A stretch of DNA of 64,000 bases from Lenzites betulinus. Its lineage: Eukaryota; Basidiomycota; Agaricomycetes; Polyporales; Polyporaceae. The notes beneath the pieces are model-generated. The model was not told where the DNA came from. It did not search any database and was given only the letters and a program-made list of their open reading frames with translations. The translations under genes and the position numbers were made by a program. Positions 57,067-64,000 of the stretch are shown here, one piece after another. Position 1 is the stretch's first letter. Each line of letters begins with the position of its first letter. The DNA lies in assembly GCA_022264855.1 (NCBI GenBank), contig JABYQU010000003.1, forward strand, positions 1,178,001 through 1,242,000. The letters are read 5' to 3'.

Positions 57067-59271
57067 ATGTCACTCCGAGTCGGCGAGGTTCTCGTCACTT
57101 TAACCTGCATTCTCCTGTCCGCCTTAGTGTGGAAGAATATTCGAGGACGCAAGAAAGGACCACACCCGCCTGGTCCTCCAGGGCGTCCCTTGATCGGAAA
57201 CCTATTCGATTTGCCCGATGCGCAGGGGTTTGCTTGGGACGTATACTCTAAATGGTGCAAGCAATATGGTGCGTAGTAGCTCCCCACATTCCGTACACTG
57301 TGCATTGCTCACTGCCAATCCTCGTCGTTAGACTCCGATATCATTCGCCTTAACGTGTTGGGCATGAATATTGTCATCGCTAACTCCATCGAAGTTGCGA
57401 ATGACCTCCTCGAGAGGCGTTCGGCGATATACTCGGACAGGTACCTATTCGGCATTCCTCCTTGTCTGGCCCATGCTCACATATGATCCTAGGCCTCGAA
57501 TGGTCATGTTATGCGAGCTGTACGGTCAATCTGCCTCTGAGGAGAGAACGCAACCTTGACTTTTTGCTCACAGGTGTGGAGTAGGAACAGCAATAGCTTT
57601 CCTACCTTACAATAATTATTGGAAGGACACAAGGCGAATGACGAAACAGGAATTCCATCCGGCTCCAGTGAAGCGGTTCAGGCCTAAGGAGATCAAAGCA
57701 ACTTATCGTTTTGTTCGCGATCTCCAGCGCAAACCAGAAGATTTATTTGATCACCTACGCCAGTGAGTCGCGCTTATTAAAAATGACACCGACACATGTA
57801 GGAGAGCTCATGCAATATGTTAAAAGTCTGGCCGGGGCGACGATCATGTCTGTTGCGTATGACATCGATGTGCAGTCCCATGACGACCCGTATATCCAGG
57901 TTGCAGAGGAGGTGACGACGAGTATTTCACATACTACTAACGCCGGCTCATACCTGGTAGACGTCATTCCAATATGTAAGCTTCCTCTCGACCATGACTG
58001 TCCCCATCTAAATTCGCCAGTGCGACATCTCCCAGAGTGGTTTCCGGGAGCGACTTTCAAGAAGCAAGCGAGGATATGGAGTGCCTCGGCGCATAAGTTG
58101 TTCCACGAGCCGTACGAGAATGCTTATGGACGCCTGGTAAGCACACCTAACACAAGGAAAGCATTTCGTCACAAACGCCGTTATATACATTACAGACCGC
58201 CGGACAGCTAGGCGACTGTGCGGCGAAAGGAATAATCGAAACCTTCGGCAAGGATGCGTCGGACCCGGAATACACCACCTCCGTGATGAGGTCGACGCTC
58301 GGATCCTTGTACGTAGGTACGTTATATATATCCCGACTTTCACATCTACAAAATCGTGCTAGTGACCTGACCATATAACGTTCAAAGGTGGTGCCGATAC
58401 AGTGCGTGGTATGACGAACACCTGCACACCAGTACGCTGATCCACGCACAAGACCGTCTCCGCCTTGGGAACATTCTTTCTCGCGATGACACTGAACCCC
58501 GAGCTCCAGAAAACAGCGCGCAAACAGCTCGATCAAGTTGTGGGTACTCACCGACTCCCCACCTTCAGCGACCGGCCTTCGCTTCCATATATCGATGCGA
58601 TTCTCAACGAAGCTATTCGTTGGCGCCCCGTGGTACCTTTGGGTGCGTCGTACACGCCGTGTGTATGATTACGAAGCGGGTCGTTGATCCCTGTGACCAG
58701 ACGTACCACACCGGCTGACGGAAGACGACGTCTATCAAGGTTACTACCTACCGAAGGGTACACTCGTGGTTGCCAATACATGGTGAGCATTTTGCTTCAT
58801 ACTCTTTCTTGCCTTGACAAATACCTACCTCTTTCATTACACAGGGCCATCTTGCACGACGAGAAGGCGTATCCTGACCCGTCGCGCTTCAACCCGGATC
58901 GATTCCTCAACCCCGACGGCACGCTCAACCCCGCGGTACGCGATCCCTCCTCTGCGGCGTTCGGATTCGGACGGCGAATATGCCCCGGGCGGCACATGGC
59001 GCTCGACTCAATGTGGATTGCCATTGCGTGCGTGCTCAGTCTGTTTGAGATCAAGAAGGCTGTTGGCGAGGATGGGAAGGAGATCACGCCTGACGGAGAG
59101 TATATCCGCGGATTCCTGATGTACGTGCGCCCGGTTTCAATGTTTTGGAGGTCCTGCTGATTTCAATGCGCGGGATGTTGTAGCCATCCTAAGCCGTTCC
59201 CATGCGTGATCAGGCCGAGATCGAAGGAGCATGAGCAACTGCTGAACGAGCTGGTCTACCACGAGACATAA
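57067..59271 (+). CDS. Cytochrome P450 monooxygenase (CYP64-like), second copy
   Basis: Start at 57067 with an N-terminal anchor (VLVTLTCILLSALVW) and the hinge HPPGPPGRPLIGNLF. After splicing: CKQYGADSDIIRLNVLGMNI, VANDLLERRSAIYSDRPRM, a GTGTAIAFLPYNNYW-type C-helix region with KDTRRM, the I-helix GGADT motif, PSLPYIDAILNEAIRWRP (ExxR), PHRLTEDDVYQGYYLPKG, FNPDRFLNPDG and the haem loop FGFGRRICPGRHM. The last exon begins after a short intron at about 59120-59180 and ends with the stop TAA at 59269-59271. About twelve introns are required, none of which forces a frameshift. It is similar in layout to the P450 at 22947-25101 but clearly diverged; substrate unknown. Confidence 0.86.
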
Positions 59272-59367
59272 AGATAATTACAACACTGTCAGTGCGCGCT
59301 CGGAAATCATATATGTCATCCCGAGGTCTCTCTTGATGCGTTGTATGACAAAAAAGAACTACGGCTA

Positions 59368-61711
59368 TCATGACTTGACCCACACCTCACTAATCACATC
59401 CCATTCCTTGAGCGTCCTCGGCTCTGTCGCGTACTGACCCAAGATTACTCCATCCGTGACATCTTCCTCGTCCGCGAGCCGGTCCTCAATCAGCAAGACG
59501 CGCAGGCCACCCACCGCGGTGAAACCGGTCTTCAGAGGAAGGTATGAGAGTTCAAATTCCTGCGACGCGGTGACCTTCATGCGGTCGGGTGCGTGCGAGA
59601 GGTCCTCCGCGTCGCTGTCTACCGAACTGTCTGTGCTATCTGAGACGCCGCGCGAGTGACCCGCCTGCTGGTGAGTTGCAGGAGGAGGGGCGTTGGGAGT
59701 GGGGAAACGTAGTGGAGGCAAGAACAGCGCGGACGTCCCAAGGAAGGTGACGCTGTCAGAGGCCGCGGCCTTGGATTCTGCGCCTGCTTGGGGCGGCACC
59801 ATCAGCTCTGGAGGCGGCAGCTCGACAACGGGCTCAGCGGAATGCGCAGAGGGACCCGGAGTTCGGCCGCCATCTGTCTCGGCTTCGGAGTCGGAGTCGG
59901 CGTGCATACGGCGGGGAGACGCGACGAGCAATTTTTCGGACAAGGTGTCAGGGAAGTCGCCGCGTATAGGAGTTGCAAAGGGGGACGGTGTAGAGAACCC
60001 AGAGGACGGCAGCCGAGGGCTCCAAGCCGCCTGCGCGGGTCCTGTAGAGGTGCCAACCGCAGAAGCAACGGCGGCTGCGACAGTCAACGGTTTCGGGGGC
60101 TGCACGTGCTGGACGACCAAAGAGAGGATTCGTTGCCGCGTATTGTCGTCTGGGCGCGCAACGGGGACGGGTGCGAGTGCGGTCAGCTTGAAGCCGATGG
60201 TGAACGGCTTGTCCACAGCGATCGACTCTCGGGGTATAGAGGTCACCACCAAGTCGACCTCTACGTCCTCAAACGGCCGCTGCGCAGGTTGAGCCGTTGT
60301 TGTCATCGGAGCCGGAGATTGGGAACGTGCTGGAGGACCCGCGCTCATGGGTCGATTGCGGAAAGGGGAGCCTGGTCGGTAGGGAGCTGGGCCTGGGTTT
60401 ACCGGGGGACTACCGGGGCGTTGCTGTAGCTGGGGTGTTTGAGGCCGCGGCGGAGTGCCACCGATCGTGTTGCTACGCTGCAAATGTAGTGGGATGGCAG
60501 AGGGAGGTTGTTTGATAGCTGACAGTTGGCCCGGTGGCGGCGTTTGGGGCTGCGAAACCGCTTGAATGAGGGGTATACGGCGCGACAGTGTCTATACTGG
60601 TTGCTTAGCGGATGAGTTCATTTAGAAGCATATGATGAGACTTACCGAAGTCAGCAACCGGCCGGGCTCGCCATAGCAAGACCTCCAAGAGATGTCGAGC
60701 CTTCCAAGGGATAGGATACTCCCGGGCACGTGCGTGATAGGGAAAGGAGGAAGTGTTTTGGGGGAGAGGACGTAAATGTATTGACGAACGTCTTGAGGTT
60801 GCATCAGCGCACTGGACCCGGAGAATAAGTATTCTTTCGACCCGGCAGCCGCGTTCTCTTTGATGTTCGCGTCTTGCACCTGCCAGCCTTCGACGCTCTC
60901 AAATTGCATTCGTTCAAGCCACATCGCGTCTTGAGTCAGGTTCTGGATATGGACTTCAAGGAACACCTTCTCGCGTTCTTCAGCGGATAGTAGCGCGGTT
61001 GGCGAGCACGGTACGTGCACTTTCGTCTTGACGGAAAGTGGGTTGGTAACCTGGGTAACGCCGTTTAAAATCGCACATTTACAACAAGTGCTAGGACTCA
61101 CGGCGAACTTGTAGAACTTACGGAAGGTCTGTGTGTTTGGGTCTTGCGAGTCGGCAGCTTGCGGAGGAGGTGATCGGACTCCGGGAGGTACGCGGTACGT
61201 CACAGTGCACCCAAGGACGTGCTGTCCAAGCTCCTTAATCTCATGGCTCACGACCTTCTCGAGTGATTCGCCGACCGCAAGCCTTTCATTTGCACCACCA
61301 AATTCGGCCAGGACAGCTTTTAAGGAGGCTGTTTGCATTTCCACCCTCACAGTGACGCCTTCCACATCCATGTTCGCGTCATTGTTGACGGACAGGAAGC
61401 TAGAGAACGTTTCTCCGAGTTGTATTGCACCAAACGCCGCGGGAAGCGTCAATAACTCCGTGATGTGCGTGAGGTCGCGCAAGGTTTTCGGATGTCCTAA
61501 GAGAGGCGTCTTGCCCTGAAGAGACGCAATGGATGCGGTGGAATGCGCAGACAAAGACGGAGAGCTAGAGTAGAAGGGTTCCCATGCACTCGCCAGTGAA
61601 GGTCGCTGAGGGTACGTGCATAAGCAACAGCTGCAACTTAGCATTGCTGAATACACGTACCGACACCCGCATAACCTTGAGAGATAGTAACTGACTTCCA
61701 CCGCCCTCCAT
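59368..61711 (-). CDS. TRAPP complex subunit 13 homologue (TRAPPC13, DUF974)
   Basis: Subunit of the TRAPP Rab-GEF tethering complex in ER-Golgi and endosomal traffic. Start at 61711 (MEGGGSQLLSLKVMRVS), then an intron to RPSLASAWEPFYSSSPSLS, matching the LALKVMRLxxP start typical of TRAPPC13. Further blocks are LLTLPAAFGAIQLGETFSSF, NNDANMDVEGVTVRVEMQT, YKFAVSPS, LSVKTKVHVPCS, LEVHIQNLTQDAMWLERMQF, QYIYVLSPK and LGRLDISWRSCYGEPGRLLT. A fungal-specific long Pro/Ser-rich segment follows, with a conserved beta-sandwich-like region (VDLVVTSIPRESIAVDKPFT) and the C-terminus FELSYLPLKTGFTAVGGLRV. The stop TGA is at 59368-59370. Confidence 0.85.
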
Positions 61712-62086
61712 GGTGGCTAAAATGTGCTAGACACAGAGTGATACTTGCAGTACTATTAGTAGAGGCACTGATACTTAGAACGATTGGGCAGTGATGAGGT
61801 CCAAAGTGGGTATCAAGTCTTCGAGTTATGGGCGCGCCTTGCGATAACTCCAGCAAAGGCAGCAACGTAGGCAGAGACCAGACGGCCGTTCAGGTAGCAA
61901 TAATAGTTGGCGGGCCGAGCAGCCGCGCTCGCATTGAAGCGGTTGTTTACTCTTGTTAGGATCCAAAGCCGCCGCCTTCCTGTTCAGGATTTGACGTCAT
62001 GCGTATCGGAACGCGTCGAGTTGCCGCGGTCGTGCGCCGTGCATTCATCCTCCACCTCTGCTTAATCTACGACGCCGCCGCATGCC
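61712..62086. promoter_or_regulatory. Divergent promoter between the TRAPPC13 and YME2 genes
   Basis: About 375 bp between opposed starts. No TATA box stands out. An upstream plus-strand ATG at 61999 opens a different frame, so the choice of the YME2 start rests on the presequence and the splice frame. Confidence 0.4.
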
Positions 62087-64000
62087 ATGCTTCACTCAAA
62101 GAAATTGCTGAGAACACTTGCCAGCTCATCAACGACCCAAAGACTCCTTGTCACGAGCTCCGCTGGACACACAGGACGTCTCAGACACTTTGCGGATAGT
62201 GCCACGGCCGGTGCAGTCGCGGCAGACCAGGAGTTACAACAGAACGTGCCTCATGCTCAAGTATGTCTCCGTGTCTGCCTGTTGTCATAAGCCTGACTTC
62301 CGTAGACGAGTGAAGGGTGGCTTTGGGTCGACTCTGTCTTTCCTGTCAGATTAGGCAGATGGGAGTAAGCAGGCCACTTTGTATCTTATTCCTTTGCTAA
62401 ATTGGACGGGTCTCAGTCTACGTCCGTACATCGGATACACATTTGAAGAAGGCCTGTTAGAGCGGCTTAGAATCTTGCTATCGAAGGTCAACACTCACGA
62501 TTTCCAAGTCGTATCCCTGGAGCCGCATAGTAAAGACGGCGGAGTGTTCGTCAAGTTCAAGTACAGTGCGGAGGATACAGATACCGCACTTCCAACAATA
62601 TTGGAGAACCTCCGGGAGAACGTCCACTCGCACGGAGGCGTCCCGTCGTGGGTCGGTTTGTCGACGGGGGAAGTCTGGCTAGTGAAGGGGTCACCTTGGA
62701 AAGAGGTACGCTATATCATGATCACGAAGATGATATGTGACATGCCGATATCGATGCTGCAACCCTAGGACCTGAATAGATATGCCACCGCCATTGTGAA
62801 GGTATCTTTCGACGGCCCAGATGTACCCGAAGAACAGCTATATGACCTTTTACGAGTACGTGATGTGTCAACTTTCGCCTCTCCAAGAAACTGACATGTT
62901 GTTCCAGCCATACGGGAAAATTGGCGACATAACACCACCCTCACCAGCACCCGCTGGAACTCTGAGGTCGGCAACAGTGTCCTTCCGTAGCTTGCGTGCG
63001 GCTACGACCGCCCGAAATGCAATCCATTCCGCGAGAGTCCCATTATCGAGCTCAGGACAAAGCTTGACGACATTACGTACATCGTATCAGCAGCCAATAG
63101 CTGCACATGCTATCCGAGACTATGTCACTAGTCATCCTAAACTGTTTCTGCCTGTCTTGTTCTTCCTCATAGGCACGGTAACTTATGCGGTACGTCACGC
63201 TGTGCGTCTCTGGTCATCCCTGAAATAACAAGCGTCTTCAGATTTTTGACCCCATACGCGTCCTCATGGTGGAAGGGAAGATGGAAGATTGGTTCGATTA
63301 TAAGAGTGCGCCCAGCTTACGGAGAACCGATGTACACTGGACTAATTATGTCCGAATGCAGAGTTCACCGTCTACAAGTGGTTACGCGCCAACACCGTGG
63401 AGAGGTTTTCATTCTCAGGTCACACAGAAGAGCCGTCGTTGGCATCCCAGGGCGTATGGAAGGAGCGGCAGGAGGCTGAGGATTCGTTACAGAAGTATCT
63501 CACTGACCTTCCGAGTATGATTCCTGTCCAACATCGTCCACCAACAAATCACCTACTAACCGATACGTCGCACAGGTACAATATGCTTCGTTCACGGGCC
63601 TCAGGGTAGCGGCAAGTCCCGTATGCTCAACGGTATCTTGAAGGAGAGTGGCAGGTAAACGATCCTGGTTTGTGCAACAGACAGCTGTGGACTAAATCAC
63701 GCGCCAGGAAAGCGATGATCATCGACGTCGGCGTATTATCGAAGGCCAGCTCCGACATGACGCTTGTGTCTGGTCTGGCCTCGCAAACAGGTTACTGGCC
63801 AATATTCTCCTTCCTCAACTCTATCAACAACATCATCGATCTGGCTAGTGTTGGAGTGATCGGACAGAAAGGTGGGTGACGCTCTTCAGAAAGAAACTGC
63901 ATAGTTCTGATGTATTCACGTGAAGCCGGCCTGAGCTCCTCATTAAACGATCAACTCAAGCAGATCCTGGACGTTGTTGGGAGAGGTCTCTCCCGGGTCA
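62087..64000 (+). CDS. YME2: Mitochondrial escape protein 2 (Yme2/Rna12), 3' end outside window
   Basis: Inner-membrane ATPase-like protein that maintains mitochondrial nucleoids. Start at 62087 (MLHSKKLLRTLASSSTTQRL) is a good presequence. Splicing then gives EGWLWVDSVFPVRLGRWDL, YIGYTFEEGLLERLRILL, a short matrix RRM (IVKVSFDGPDVPEEQLYDLL, then YGKIGDI), a transmembrane helix (LFLPVLFFLIGTVTYAIFDP), FTVYKWLRANTVERFSFSGH, the Walker A motif GPQGSGKSRML, IIDVGVLSKASSDMTLVSGL and the diagnostic GYWPIFSFLNSINNIIDLAS, GVIGQK. The gene runs off the right edge in frame. Confidence 0.9.

Overview
The window reads as nuclear DNA of a filamentous basidiomycete, most likely an Agaricomycete. Genes are GC-rich and cut by many 50-70 bp GT-AG introns. 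The repertoire is typical of that class: a FunK1 fungal protein kinase, a Plavaka DNA transposon, a DUF6532 protein, short-intron P450s, and basidiomycete forms of Pin4, striatin and the endocytic EH-domain proteins. All calls come from reading translations and splice junctions; no database search was run.

Layout. 1-2439: 3' half of an Ede1/Eps15-type endocytic scaffold (+). 3742-5239: class II cAMP phosphodiesterase (+). 5728-8615: striatin (-). 9012-about 12190: four EH domains preceded by a GAT domain, possibly one chimeric gene (-). 12283-14464: a 2.2 kb near-perfect palindromic element with an 8-bp target duplication. 15132-16924: Pin4-like RRM/R3H protein (+). 17827-19291: mitochondrial nuclease Nuc1 (+). 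19428-20510: mitoribosomal mL46 (-). 20719-22587: V-ATPase subunit H (+). 22947-25101: P450 (-). 25102-27174: no gene seen. 27175-31397: FG nucleoporin of the Nup1/Nup124/Nup153 kind (-), divergent from gamma-tubulin at 31678-33627 (+). 34973-35730: MBF1 (-). 36384-37217: Met8-like siroheme synthase with a C-terminal membrane segment (-). 37967-39175: tetraspanin (+). 41067-44964: FunK1 kinase (-), broken by a micro-inversion and by a fold-back SINE-like insertion. 45827-55551: the rRNA methyltransferase gene BMT2 (-), split by an 8,662-bp transposon (46327-54988). 55625-56213: a CACTA-like MITE just upstream of BMT2. 57067-59271: second P450 (+). 59368-61711: TRAPPC13 (-). 62087-end: YME2 (+), cut by the window edge.

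The left part and both ends are ordinary housekeeping chromosome, with several genes in membrane traffic (Ede1, EH protein, TRAPPC13), signalling (PDE, striatin) and mitochondria (Nuc1, mL46, YME2). The accessory segment is about 41-56 kb, where three insertions and one inversion have hit two neighbouring genes.

The most interesting object is the transposon in BMT2. It has 36-bp terminal inverted repeats, a TA target duplication, an apparently intact Plavaka transposase and, divergently, a DUF6532 protein inside the same terminal repeats. Removing it with one TA rebuilds an uninterrupted BMT2 frame, so the insertion looks recent and the DUF6532 gene looks like part of the element.
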